Below, piece by piece: positions 8,908 through 17,323 of a DNA stretch of 64,000 nt. The position numbers and the translations under genes were made by a program. The stretch lies in the NCBI RefSeq assembly GCF_025994315.1, contig NZ_BAQE01000002.1; one strand, written 5' to 3'. Every line of letters starts with the position of its first letter. Position 1 is the stretch's first letter. Source of the stretch: Swaminathania salitolerans (lineage in GTDB: Bacteria > Pseudomonadota > Alphaproteobacteria > Acetobacterales > Acetobacteraceae). The notes beneath the pieces were generated by a model. That model saw nothing but the letters and a program-made list of their open reading frames with translations, was not told the DNA's origin and did not search any database.

Positions 8908-9921
8908 ATGTCAGCAGTCAGGAAAAACGCACAATCAGCCGATCCGGGCCGTACACAACGCGTGCTTGTCTGCAGCGGTGGACGTTACGAATCCCAGGCG
9001 AATGCCCAGATCCGCGAGTCCATCATGGATGGCTGGGCCGAGTGTTTCGGCGACGAGAACGTCGTGGCGGTTCATATCAGCGGCGCCGCCGCATCGATTG
9101 CGGCCTTGCAGCCGACCATCGTCTTCGCCATCGGATCCTATCTTCCCGAGAGCACCTATTTCGGTGAAGTATGCCGGGAGGCCAGGAAGATCGGCGCTAC
9201 GACCGTGTTCTGGGCGACGGAAGATCCTTACGAGCAGGATGCGAATTACCGGATCACGGACGATTTCGACGTGATCTTCTCCTGCGATCGCTGGGGCCAT
9301 AATTTCTATCAGCGCGACCGGGTTTTCCATCTGCCGCTCGCCGCGAGCCGCAAGCTGCACTACGCGCCGATCGATGCAGAGATGGAGAAGAGCATCGACG
9401 TTCTCTTCTGCGGCGTCGCGTTCACGAGCCGCAAGGATATCGTCCGCAATCTGATGCCGACCCTGCGCAATCTCAACGTCAAGATCATCGGTCCGGGCTG
9501 GGGCGAATTCGGCATCGGCTTTTCCGATGCGCGCATCGAGAAGGCCCAGCTGATCGAGCTTTATCGCCGCTCGAAACTCGTGCTCAATCTGGGTCGATCG
9601 CTCCATTTCGAGAACAAGCGTTTCATGATCGCGCCCTCGACCCCCGGTCCGCGCACGTTCGAGGCAGCGGCTGCGGGCGCGTTCCAGATCTTCCATGAAG
9701 ACACTTACGAGCTTCGCCGGTATTTCAGCGCCGAGGAAATCCCGACCTTTTCGAACAAGATCGATTTCGATGCGCTCGTTGCACGTTATATCGACGATAT
9801 CCCGCTCTGCATCGAAATGGCCCGCCGCGCCCAGGCCCGTACGATGGAGGAACACACTTACGGCCATCGTATCCGTGCGGCCATCGAAGTGCTGAAGCGC
9901 GAGGGATTCATGCAGGACTGA
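8908..9921 (+). CDS. CgeB-like glycosyltransferase
   Basis: A 337-residue single-domain protein of the CgeB/YkvP-like glycosyltransferase family. It carries FWATEDPYEQD, HLPLAASRKLH, and the C-terminal sugar-nucleotide region STPGPRTFEAAAAGAFQ. It is clearly related to the first 330 residues of the gene at 2502 (compare TFEDPF, PLASSR and PGPRFFELALAGAAQ there), so the cluster holds one free and one fused copy of the same fold. The start ATG at 8908 has an AGGAG-like site (8889-8893). It probably forms one transcription unit with the two larger glycosyltransferases. Acceptor and donor are unknown. Confidence 0.82.
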   Translation: MSAVRKNAQSADPGRTQRVLVCSGGRYESQANAQIRESIMDGWAECFGDENVVAVHISGAAASIAALQPTIVFAIGSYLPESTYFGEVCREARKIGATTVFWATEDPYEQDANYRITDDFDVIFSCDRWGHNFYQRDRVFHLPLAASRKLHYAPIDAEMEKSIDVLFCGVAFTSRKDIVRNLMPTLRNLNVKIIGPGWGEFGIGFSDARIEKAQLIELYRRSKLVLNLGRSLHFENKRFMIAPSTPGPRTFEAAAAGAFQIFHEDTYELRRYFSAEEIPTFSNKIDFDALVARYIDDIPLCIEMARRAQARTMEEHTYGHRIRAAIEVLKREGFMQD

Positions 9922-9981
9922 AATCCTGCATAATGGCGGGCGATCGATCCGGCCTGTTCATATCGAGACAGGTCGGATGGC

Positions 9982-10360
9982 ATGACCCATGACGCTCCCG
10001 AGGATCATCGGATTTTCGAGCTGAGGGACCATCAGTCCGACACGCTGCCACGATGACATCGGCAGATCTGCGTCGATATCAACCGCCTCGGGAATGAATC
10101 CCGGGGCATGCCGGGCGATCCGCTCTCGCTCGTTGCTTCTGCGGTGCCGCATCTTCGCGATGGTTACGACGACCGGAGTCTGCTCGGATACATGCAGACC
10201 GAGATCCTTGCGGGACCGACAGGGGGAGATGCTTCCCTATGACAGGGCCGTTCTGGCAACGCTTCATGCCCTCCCGGATGACTATGGCCAGTCAGATGGC
10301 CAGTCAGATGGTCTGAACTGGATGGCCGATCATTCCTCGCCAGAGGCCCGTTCGCACTGA
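9982..10360 (+). pseudogene. Possible decayed small gene
   Basis: The 452 bases between the last glycosyltransferase and ilvA contain no intact convincing gene. Reading from ATG 9982 gives 24 codons, then TGA at 10054-10056. The same frame continues with protein-like text (GDPLSLVASAVPHLRDGYDD). After a run of five G at 10222-10226 the protein-like reading moves to another frame (MLPYDRAVLATLHALPDDYG) and ends at 10360. One stop and one frameshift would make about 125 codons. No family is recognised, and the opposite strand also has an open stretch here (9958-10152), so this is weak. Confidence 0.25.
10286..10309. repeat. 12-bp direct repeat, two copies
   Basis: GGCCAGTCAGAT occurs twice in direct tandem (10286-10297 and 10298-10309) inside the possibly decayed gene. 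In the downstream open frame it adds the residues GQSD twice. Confidence 0.8.
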
Positions 10361-10373
10361 TCGGGACGCGGGT

Positions 10374-11585
10374 TCAGCCCCGTGTGAGATGATAATGGCT
10401 GCGCAGCTCGGCTTCGATCTGGTCCGCATGCATGCTGTCACGGGCTTCGATCATGATTTCCAGCTCAGCCGTCTGGACCGAGGGCGCCGCGAACAGACGC
10501 TGATGCGAGACCTCGATGATATTGCCGCCAGCATCGCCGATGCGGGTGGAGATATCGGCCAGAACGCCGGGGCGATCGGGTATCTGCAAGGTAAGCGAGA
10601 GGAGCCGCCCGTCACGGCGCAGCGCGCGCAGAAGCGTATTGGCGAAGATACGCGTTCCGATATTCCCGCCCGTGATCGGGAGTGCCACGCGCCTGCCTTC
10701 GAAAATCTCCGGATAGGCCATGACGGCTGCGAGTGCGGCCGCCCCGGCACCTTCCGCGACTTGCTTGGCCTGCTCGGCCAGATGCGCGATGGCAGATTCC
10801 ACCTGCAGCTCCGTCACGACCAGAACCCGATCCAGAAGCGGGCTGACCGTTTCGAAACAGGTATTGCCGATCTGCATGACCGCAATGCCCTCGGCAATGG
10901 TGGAGCCACCACGCGCCTGAACGGCCGCCTCGGGGAAGGCAGAGAGCGAGGCATGACTCTCGACCTGAACGCCGATGATTTTCGTGTTGGGGCTGAGCGC
11001 CGACGCCGCGATGGCAGAACCGCTGATCAGACCGCCACCGCCAATAGGCAGGACCAGATAATCGAGGGGAGGGCTGTCCTCGATCAGCTCGATGGCAAAC
11101 GTGCCCTGACCGGCCATGACGGCCACATCGTTGAACGGATGCACCAGAACGAGCCCGTTCTTCCGGCGCAGTTCCTCGGCAACGAGCGACGCTTCCGCAA
11201 AATCCTCGCCCTCGGTGACGACATGGGCGCCCCAGCCGCGCGTACGCTCGACCTTGGCCGAAGGGGTATGGCGGGGCATGACGATGGTGGCGTCTATCCC
11301 GAGCAGGCTGGCATGGCGTGCCACGCCCTGGGAGTGATTGCCGGCCGAGACGGCGATGACGCCACGCTTCTTTTCGTCCGCCCCGAGGAGCGCCAGCTTG
11401 TTGGCGGCGCCGCGCTCCTTGAACGATGCGACGGCCTGCAGGTTCTCGAGCTTCAGCCAGATATCCGCACCCGTCATTTTCGAGAGCGCCGCGCAGCGAA
11501 TGCTCGGCGTGCGTACGATATGCGGGGCGATCCGCTCATGGGCGGAGAGAATATCGGCGAAGGAGAGAGTGAGGCTTTCGGACAC
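10374..11585 (-). CDS. ilvA: Threonine ammonia-lyase (threonine dehydratase)
   Basis: PLP enzyme that deaminates threonine to 2-oxobutanoate, the first step toward isoleucine. The 403-residue product has the PLP-lysine motif SFKERGA (Lys56), the PLP phosphate-binding glycine loop LPIGGGGLISG, and a C-terminal ACT-type regulatory domain from about residue 325 (LTLQIPDRPGVLADISTRIG). One short ACT-like domain is typical of the roughly 400-residue class rather than the 500-residue E. coli IlvA with two. It runs on the - strand, with greA upstream in the same direction and a 72-base gap. The paralogue TdcB is a degradative alternative, but the ACT domain favours a biosynthetic or general role. 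Confidence 0.92.
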   Translation of the reverse strand: MSESLTLSFADILSAHERIAPHIVRTPSIRCAALSKMTGADIWLKLENLQAVASFKERGAANKLALLGADEKKRGVIAVSAGNHSQGVARHASLLGIDATIVMPRHTPSAKVERTRGWGAHVVTEGEDFAEASLVAEELRRKNGLVLVHPFNDVAVMAGQGTFAIELIEDSPPLDYLVLPIGGGGLISGSAIAASALSPNTKIIGVQVESHASLSAFPEAAVQARGGSTIAEGIAVMQIGNTCFETVSPLLDRVLVVTELQVESAIAHLAEQAKQVAEGAGAAALAAVMAYPEIFEGRRVALPITGGNIGTRIFANTLLRALRRDGRLLSLTLQIPDRPGVLADISTRIGDAGGNIIEVSHQRLFAAPSVQTAELEIMIEARDSMHADQIEAELRSHYHLTRG

Positions 11586-11657
11586 GGTCTTCTTTTCTTG
11601 TTTCGGGGCTGGCCGCCGGAAACGGCCAGATGCCAGCCCGTGCTGATGCTGACCCGC

Positions 11658-12131
11658 TTACTTGAACGTGACGGTCAGGATCTCGTAGCTCTTGTCTCCG
11701 CCGGGTGTCGGCACGGTCACGCTGTCGCCCACCGACTTGCCGATCAGCGCCTTGGCGAGCGGCGAGGAGATGGAAAGACGGCCGAGCTTGATATCGGCTT
11801 CGTGGACGCCCACGATCTGATAGCCGCTCTCCTTGTCGGTTTCCTCATCGACCAGCTCGACATGGGCGCCGAATTTCACGGTGTCGCCCGAAAGCTGGGA
11901 GGGATCGATGACTTCGGCGGTCGAGATCAGTTCCTCAAGCTCGAGCACGCGCCCTTCGATGAAGGACTGGCGATCGCGCGCCGCATGGTATTCGGCATTT
12001 TCCGACAGATCGCCGTGAGCGCGTGCCTCGGCGATGGCGCGGATCACAGCCGGGCGATCTTCGCTTTTGAGCCGACGCAGTTCATCTTCTAGACGGGTCA
12101 AACCTTCACCGGTCATCGGAATCTTCTGCAC
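11658..12131 (-). CDS. greA: Transcription elongation factor GreA
   Basis: GreA rescues backtracked RNA polymerase by stimulating cleavage of the nascent RNA. The product is 157 residues, the normal family length. It has an N-terminal coiled coil with the acidic tip (ARAHGDLSENAEYHAARDRQ) and a C-terminal FKBP-like domain ending ISSPLAKALIGKSVGDSV. The start is GTG at 12131, with GGGGA 9 bases upstream; the frame is open to 12224, but those extra codons do not match GreA. A perfect hairpin lies in its leader (12169-12193) and a promoter-like TTGACT/GATTGT pair upstream. Confidence 0.95.
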   Translation of the reverse strand: MQKIPMTGEGLTRLEDELRRLKSEDRPAVIRAIAEARAHGDLSENAEYHAARDRQSFIEGRVLELEELISTAEVIDPSQLSGDTVKFGAHVELVDEETDKESGYQIVGVHEADIKLGRLSISSPLAKALIGKSVGDSVTVPTPGGDKSYEILTVTFK

Positions 12132-12168
12132 AGCGCATTCCCCAAAACGAGTTCGTCCCTCGCACACA

Positions 12169-12193
12169 GCCCCGGGACGAAGCGTCCCGGGGC
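12169..12193 (-). promoter_or_regulatory. GC-rich hairpin in the greA leader
   Basis: A perfect 11-bp inverted repeat (GCCCCGGGACG, 3-base loop, CGTCCCGGGGC) lies about 38 bases upstream of the greA start. There is no T-run after it in the greA direction, so it is not a standard terminator. A role in the greA mRNA leader is inferred. Confidence 0.6.
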
Positions 12194-12220
12194 CCTGCAC
12201 GGGGCATCGATGGGCATGAG

Positions 12221-12250
12221 ACAATCCCAGCCCGTAATTTGATCAGTCAA
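12221..12250 (-). promoter_or_regulatory. Candidate greA promoter
   Basis: On the - strand a TTGACT -35 hexamer (12250-12245) is separated by 18 bases from a weak GATTGT -10 (12226-12221). Transcription would start just upstream of the leader hairpin. The -10 match is poor. Confidence 0.35.
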
Positions 12251-12528
12251 GTTATGTCTTCCGGGGGGTGAATTCAAGGCGAGGCCGGAAAACCGCGCCT
12301 GTTTTATGCAGAGTTGATCGCAGGGGCGCGGCGGTTCCGGGGGCTGCGCCCCGGGACCCGCCAGAGGACCGCCCTCTTCCGGAAAACCGCCTTGCGGGGC
12401 GGCAGATCCGGCCCCCTGCGAGAGCCGGGAAGAAAGACGGGAGTCTCGAGGGCGCAGGATTGCGCCTCGTTATCCCCACCCGCTCGGAGGAACCGGGCCG
12501 GGAAGGCAGAGGCCCGGACCCTGCCGCT
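12251..12528. other. Gene-free stretch between carB and greA, with a GC-rich palindrome
   Basis: The roughly 400 bases from carB (ends 12529) to greA hold no supportable gene. Beyond the greA promoter and hairpin, the notable item is a palindrome at 12337-12354 (CCGGGG, 6-base loop, CCCCGG) inside a run of GGGGCTGCGCCCC-type sequence. It could be a repeated extragenic palindrome or a rho-assisted end signal for carB. A second GC-rich block, with no clear stem, lies at 12380-12420. Confidence 0.5.
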
Positions 12529-15500
12529 TCAGAAGGCGCGTTTGAAGTAGGACTGGAGCGGCGCCACGTCGAGTTCGCCATCCTTGATGGCCGAGATGGC
12601 ATAGATCGCGGCCCGTGCGCCGGCGAGGGTGGTGAAATGAGGCACCCCCCCGAGCAGGGACGAACGACGTATATCGAAACTGTCACGCACCGCCTGAGCC
12701 CCCTGGGCGGTATTGATGACCAGTTGCACCTCGCCCGACCGGATGGCGTCCACGCAATGGGGGCGCCCCTCGAGAACCTTGTTGACACGTTTGACCGCAA
12801 TCCCCGCCTCTTCGAGACGCGTCGCCGTGCCGCGTGTTGCGAGGATGCTGAACCCCATTTCCACGAGCTTGCGGCCCAGCGCCTGGACCTGCGTCTTGTG
12901 GCCGTCGCGCACCGAGAGGAGGACCGTGCCCGCTTGCGGAAGCACGACACCCGCCCCGAGCTGCGATTTCGCAAAGGCCCGCTCGAAGCTGCTGTCGAGA
13001 CCGATGACCTCGCCCGTCGAGCGCATTTCCGGGCCGAGAATCGTGTCGGTATCGGCAAAACGATGGAACGGGAAGACGGCTTCCTTCACCGCCACATGAG
13101 GCGCGATGGCATCGCCATCCAGCTTGAAGGAGGACAGGCTCGCACCCGCCATGACACAGGCGCCGATCTTGGCCACCGGAACGCCCGTCGCCTTGGCGAC
13201 GAACGGGACGGTGCGCGACGCACGCGGGTTGACCTCGAGCACGAAGACCTCGGAATCCTTGATCGCGTACTGCACGTTCATCAGACCGACGATACCGAGT
13301 TCGCGGGCCATGGCCTCGGTCTGGGCCTTGAGTTCGGTCACGATGGCGGGAGAGAGGGTATAAGGCGGCAGCGAGCAGGCGGAGTCGCCGGAATGGATAC
13401 CGGCTTCCTCGATATGCTCCATGACGCCTGCGACATACACATCCTTGCCGTCGCAGAGGCAGTCCACATCCGCCTCGATGGCGTCGTTGAGATAGCGATC
13501 GAGCAGGATGGGGCCGTTCGCAACCTCGGCGCCTGCAAGCTGCAGCGTGCTGCGGAGATAGCGTTGCAGACCGGCAGGGTCATAGACGATTTCCATCGCA
13601 CGTCCGCCAAGCACATAGGACGGGCGCACCACTACGGGGTAGCCGACCTTCTCCGCCACGGCCTCGGCCTCGGAGGGGGTGCGGGCGATCCCGTTTTCCG
13701 GCTGGCGCAGGCCGAGCTTGCGCAGAAGGGCCTGGAAGCGCTCGCGGTCTTCCGCACGGTCGATGGCATCCGCCGGCGTGCCGAGCAGCGGAATCCCGGC
13801 GGCCTCCAGCGCACGGGACAGCTTCAGCGGGGTCTGGCCGCCATACTGCACGATGCAGCCCAGGATCTCTCCGTCCGCCTGCTCGGTGCGGATGAGGGAG
13901 ATCACATCCTCATCGGTCAGAGGCTCGAAATAGAGACGATCCGAGGTGTCGTAATCGGTCGAGACGGTCTCGGGGTTGCAGTTGACCATGATGGTCTCGA
14001 ACCCGGCCTCGCGCAGCGCATAGGCGGCATGGACGCAGCAATAATCGAATTCGATGCCCTGACCGATGCGGTTGGGGCCGCCGCCGAGGATCACGATCTT
14101 CTTGCGGTCGGTCGGACGGCTTTCGCATTCCGGCACGCCGAACCCGCCCTCATAGGTCGAGTAGAGATAGGGCGTATCGGAGGCGAATTCACCCGCACAG
14201 GTATCGATGCGCTTATAGGCAGGTGTGACCCCGAGACCGAGACGCAGGGCGGCCACGTCCTCGACGGTCTGACCCGTGAGACGGGCGAGCTGGCGGTCGG
14301 AAAAGCCCTGCGCCTTGATGCGACGCAGATTGCGGGCATCCTGCGGCAGGCCATTGGCCGCAATCTCGTTTTCGGTCACGATGATATCGTGCAGCTGGCG
14401 CAGGAACCATGGCTCGAAACGGCAGGCGGCGTTGATGTCCTCGAGCGAGAGCCCGGCGCGCATGGCCTGGGCGGCCATGAGAATACGCTCGGGGCGCGGC
14501 TCGGAGAGGGCGGCGCGATAGGCATCGAGCGAGCCGTCGCCCGGGGCTTCCACCGGGTCGAGGCCGGTCAGGCCGGTTTCCATCGAGCGCAGACCCTTCT
14601 GCAGGGCCTCGGCAAAGGAGCGGCCCACCGACATGGCTTCGCCCACGGATTTCATGGATGTCGAGAGCAGGGCAGGGGCGCCGGGGAATTTCTCGAAGGT
14701 GAAACGCGGGATCTTCACGACGACGTAGTCGATGGTCGGCTCGAAGCTGGCGGGCGTCGTGCCGGTAATGTCATTGGCGAGCTCGTCCAGCGTGTAGCCC
14801 ACGGCAAGCTTGGCTGCGATCTTGGCGATGGGGAAACCCGTAGCCTTGGAGGCCAGCGCCGAAGAGCGTGAGACGCGTGGATTCATCTCGATGACCACGA
14901 TACGACCGTCGGCGGGATTGATGCCGAACTGCACGTTCGACCCGCCGGTCTCGACACCGATCTTGCGCAGGCAGGCGATCGAGATATCGCGGAGTTTCTG
15001 ATACTCCTTGTCCGTCAGGGTCAGGGCCGGGGCGACGGTGATGGAATCGCCCGTATGCACGCCCATCGGGTCGATATTCTCGATGGAGCAGACGATGATG
15101 CAGTTATCCGCCTTGTCGCGGACGACCTCCATCTCGAATTCCTTCCAGCCCAGCACGGATTCCTCGATCAGAACCTCGGTGGTGGGGGAGGCATCGAGAC
15201 CGCCGCTCACGATCTGGTCGAATTCCTCACGGTTATAGGCGATACCGCCACCGGCGCCGCCCATGGTGAAGGAGGGGCGGATGATGGCGGGCAGGCCGAC
15301 CGTATCCAGCGCCGCACGGGCTTCTTCCAGCGTATGGGCGATGGTGCTGCGCGGGGATTCCACGCCGATCTCGTCCATGGCCTCGCGGAATTTCTGACGG
15401 TCTTCCGCGCGGTCGATCACCTCGGCATCGGCGCCGATCAGTTCGACATTATGCTTCTTCAGGAAGCCCGACTTGTCGAGCGCCATGGCGGCGTTGAGCG

Positions 15501-15783
15501 CGGTCTGTCCGCCCATGGTGGGCAGAACCGCGTCGGGCTTTTCCTTGAGAATGATGCGCTCGACGAATTCCGGGGTGATCGGCTCGACATAGGTGGCATC
15601 GGCCAGACCCGGATCGGTCATGATCGTGGCCGGGTTGGAATTGATGAGGATGACGCGATAGCCTTCCTCCTTCAGGGCCTTGCAGGCCTGGGTGCCGGAA
15701 TAGTCGAATTCGCAGGCCTGACCGATCACGATAGGGCCGGCGCCGATGATGAGGATCGACGAGATATCTGTACGTTTCGGCAT
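12529..15783 (-). CDS. carB: Carbamoyl-phosphate synthase large subunit
   Basis: Makes carbamoyl phosphate from bicarbonate, ATP and ammonia passed from CarA, feeding pyrimidine and arginine synthesis. The 1084-residue product has the full family length: two homologous halves, each with a pre-ATP-grasp and an ATP-grasp domain (IGAGPIVIGQACEFDYSGTQ near the N terminus, ILGGGPNRIGQGIEFDYCC in the middle), and a C-terminal MGS-like regulatory domain (about the last 140 residues, starting near VLLSVRDGHK), where UMP or ornithine bind in E. coli. It follows carA with a 3-base gap, so the two are surely co-transcribed on the - strand. Confidence 0.97.
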   Translation of the reverse strand: MPKRTDISSILIIGAGPIVIGQACEFDYSGTQACKALKEEGYRVILINSNPATIMTDPGLADATYVEPITPEFVERIILKEKPDAVLPTMGGQTALNAAMALDKSGFLKKHNVELIGADAEVIDRAEDRQKFREAMDEIGVESPRSTIAHTLEEARAALDTVGLPAIIRPSFTMGGAGGGIAYNREEFDQIVSGGLDASPTTEVLIEESVLGWKEFEMEVVRDKADNCIIVCSIENIDPMGVHTGDSITVAPALTLTDKEYQKLRDISIACLRKIGVETGGSNVQFGINPADGRIVVIEMNPRVSRSSALASKATGFPIAKIAAKLAVGYTLDELANDITGTTPASFEPTIDYVVVKIPRFTFEKFPGAPALLSTSMKSVGEAMSVGRSFAEALQKGLRSMETGLTGLDPVEAPGDGSLDAYRAALSEPRPERILMAAQAMRAGLSLEDINAACRFEPWFLRQLHDIIVTENEIAANGLPQDARNLRRIKAQGFSDRQLARLTGQTVEDVAALRLGLGVTPAYKRIDTCAGEFASDTPYLYSTYEGGFGVPECESRPTDRKKIVILGGGPNRIGQGIEFDYCCVHAAYALREAGFETIMVNCNPETVSTDYDTSDRLYFEPLTDEDVISLIRTEQADGEILGCIVQYGGQTPLKLSRALEAAGIPLLGTPADAIDRAEDRERFQALLRKLGLRQPENGIARTPSEAEAVAEKVGYPVVVRPSYVLGGRAMEIVYDPAGLQRYLRSTLQLAGAEVANGPILLDRYLNDAIEADVDCLCDGKDVYVAGVMEHIEEAGIHSGDSACSLPPYTLSPAIVTELKAQTEAMARELGIVGLMNVQYAIKDSEVFVLEVNPRASRTVPFVAKATGVPVAKIGACVMAGASLSSFKLDGDAIAPHVAVKEAVFPFHRFADTDTILGPEMRSTGEVIGLDSSFERAFAKSQLGAGVVLPQAGTVLLSVRDGHKTQVQALGRKLVEMGFSILATRGTATRLEEAGIAVKRVNKVLEGRPHCVDAIRSGEVQLVINTAQGAQAVRDSFDIRRSSLLGGVPHFTTLAGARAAIYAISAIKDGELDVAPLQSYFKRAF

Positions 15784-15786
15784 GGG

Positions 15787-17139
15787 TCAGGCTGCCTTCT
15801 TGTCCATGAGCGCGACGAAACGCTCGAAGAGATAGAATGAATCGGACGGGCCGGGGCTGGCCTCGGGATGATACTGAACCGAGAAGGCATCGCGCTTCGT
15901 GCTGCGGATGCCTTCATTCGAACCGTCGAACAGGCTGGTATGGGTGATGATCACGTCCTCGGGCAGGGATTTGTCATCCACGGCAAAGCCGTGATTCTGG
16001 CTCGTGATTTCCACGCGGCCCGAAGCGAGATCCTTGACCGGCTGGTTCGCGCCGCGATGGCCGCGCTCCAGCTTGTAGGTCCTGGCACCCAGTGCCTGGG
16101 CCAGAAGCTGATGACCGAGACAGATGCCGAAGACGGGAATATTCGCGTCCAGCACGCCCTTGATGGCGGGCACCGCATAAACGGCGGTTGCCGCCGGGTC
16201 GCCGGGACCGTTGGAGAGGAACACGCCTTCCGGATTATGGCGCAGGATCTCTTCCGCCGTTGCCGTGGCGGGCACCACGGTCACGTCGCAGCCCGCGGTC
16301 ACGAGGCAGCGCAGGATGTTGCGCTTGGCGCCGTAATCGACGGCCACTACGCGTCGGCGCGTGCTGCGCTCGGCAGCAGGCTTCTGCCACACACCCAGAT
16401 CCCAGCGATAGCTCTGCGTGCAGGTTACGTCCTTTGCCAGATCCATCCCTTCCAGCCCCGGCCATGAAACGGCCTGGGCGCGCAGGGCGGCGAGGTCGAA
16501 CTGGCCATTCTCCGGGAAGGCGAGCACGGCGGTCTGCGGGCCGCCATCGCGCAGGCGGCGGGTGATCAGCCGCGTGTCGATCCCGGCAATGCCGGGCAGG
16601 TTCTGGCCGATCATCCATTGCGCGAGCTTCCGGGTCGAGCGCCAGTTGGCGGGGAGAGTCACGTCTTCCTTCACCACCACGCCGCGCGCGGCCACGCGCT
16701 GGGCCTCGTCATCCTCGGCATTGGTGCCGACATTGCCGATATGGGGGAAGGTAAAGGTCACGATCTGCCCGGCAAAGGACGGATCGGTGAGCGTTTCCTG
16801 ATAGCCGGTCATGCCGGTGTTGAAGCAGAGCTCGCCAATGGCCGCGCCATCGGTATGGGCGCCGAAGCCGACGCCCCACAAAACGGAGCCATCGGCCAGG
16901 ACGAGGGCGGCATTCGCGCCTTCAGGGCAGGTATCGGTCACGGTCGGTCTATCCTCCTGAGGCGTCTGCGGATCGAGGTCCGAAAGGGAAATGCCGGGCA
17001 GGCGCAGCAGCGCCGCCCAGTGCTTGCCGGGAATGGCGCGCGACTGGCGCCATTTGCGTATGGCCTCGGTGCCGACGCCGGTCAGGCCTGCCAGCGCCTC
17101 GGCGCCGCCTGCCTTCTCGATGATCTCTTCGATATCCAT
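15787..17139 (-). CDS. carA: Carbamoyl-phosphate synthase small subunit with N-terminal HTH domain
   Basis: The glutaminase subunit hydrolyses glutamine and passes ammonia to CarB. The last 375 or so residues are a normal CarA: the N-terminal CPSase domain (LVLADGSVLWGVGFGA onward) and a class I amidotransferase domain with the Cys nucleophile in FGICLGHQLLA (near residue 336) and the His of QYHPEASPGP. Before these lie about 65 extra residues that look like a Cro/YdaS-type helix-turn-helix (IIEKAGGAEALAGL, GTEAIRKWRQSRAIPGKHW). I recall this as the carph-isopro domain seen on some alphaproteobacterial CarA proteins. ATG 17139 is preceded by AGGAC. Two matching inverted repeats sit 70-126 bases upstream, so control by the enzyme's own DNA-binding domain is possible; this is inference. 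Confidence 0.95.
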   Translation of the reverse strand: MDIEEIIEKAGGAEALAGLTGVGTEAIRKWRQSRAIPGKHWAALLRLPGISLSDLDPQTPQEDRPTVTDTCPEGANAALVLADGSVLWGVGFGAHTDGAAIGELCFNTGMTGYQETLTDPSFAGQIVTFTFPHIGNVGTNAEDDEAQRVAARGVVVKEDVTLPANWRSTRKLAQWMIGQNLPGIAGIDTRLITRRLRDGGPQTAVLAFPENGQFDLAALRAQAVSWPGLEGMDLAKDVTCTQSYRWDLGVWQKPAAERSTRRRVVAVDYGAKRNILRCLVTAGCDVTVVPATATAEEILRHNPEGVFLSNGPGDPAATAVYAVPAIKGVLDANIPVFGICLGHQLLAQALGARTYKLERGHRGANQPVKDLASGRVEITSQNHGFAVDDKSLPEDVIITHTSLFDGSNEGIRSTKRDAFSVQYHPEASPGPSDSFYLFERFVALMDKKAA

Positions 17140-17203
17140 GGCTGTCCTCCCGTCCTTTTCTCTCGGACGCTCGTGGTCTTGGTGCTAGATAGGCGCTTGA
17201 GAG

Positions 17204-17230
17204 AGGAATGGGAAGTTTTTTCCCACTCCT
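17204..17230. promoter_or_regulatory. Operator-like inverted repeat, carA-proximal
   Basis: The core TGGGAA (17209-17214), spacer GTTTT, TTCCCA (17220-17225) is a perfect 6-bp dyad. The symmetry extends outward to 11-bp arms (17204-17214 and 17220-17230) with one mismatch. It lies in the 184-base divergent region between carA (-) and the yqeY-like gene (+). A second copy of the core lies 39 bases away. Confidence 0.65.
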
Positions 17231-17247
17231 TCGGATAGCCCGAGAGG

Positions 17248-17264
17248 TGGGAAAAATATTCCCG
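17248..17264. promoter_or_regulatory. Operator-like inverted repeat, yqeY-proximal
   Basis: TGGGAA (17248-17253), spacer AAATA, TTCCCG (17259-17264): the same half-site and the same 5-base spacer as the dyad at 17209-17225. The offset of 39 bases places the two sites a little under four helical turns apart. Confidence 0.6.
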
Positions 17265-17323
17265 CGTGCTGAGGGCGAGCAGGCGGACTGGCTTTTGTCG
17301 CCAGAGCCGGGAAAGGAAAGACA

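Noticed and set aside
12268..14871. 867-codon + strand open frame opposite carB
   Set aside because: Antisense shadow; carB is unmistakable on the - strand.
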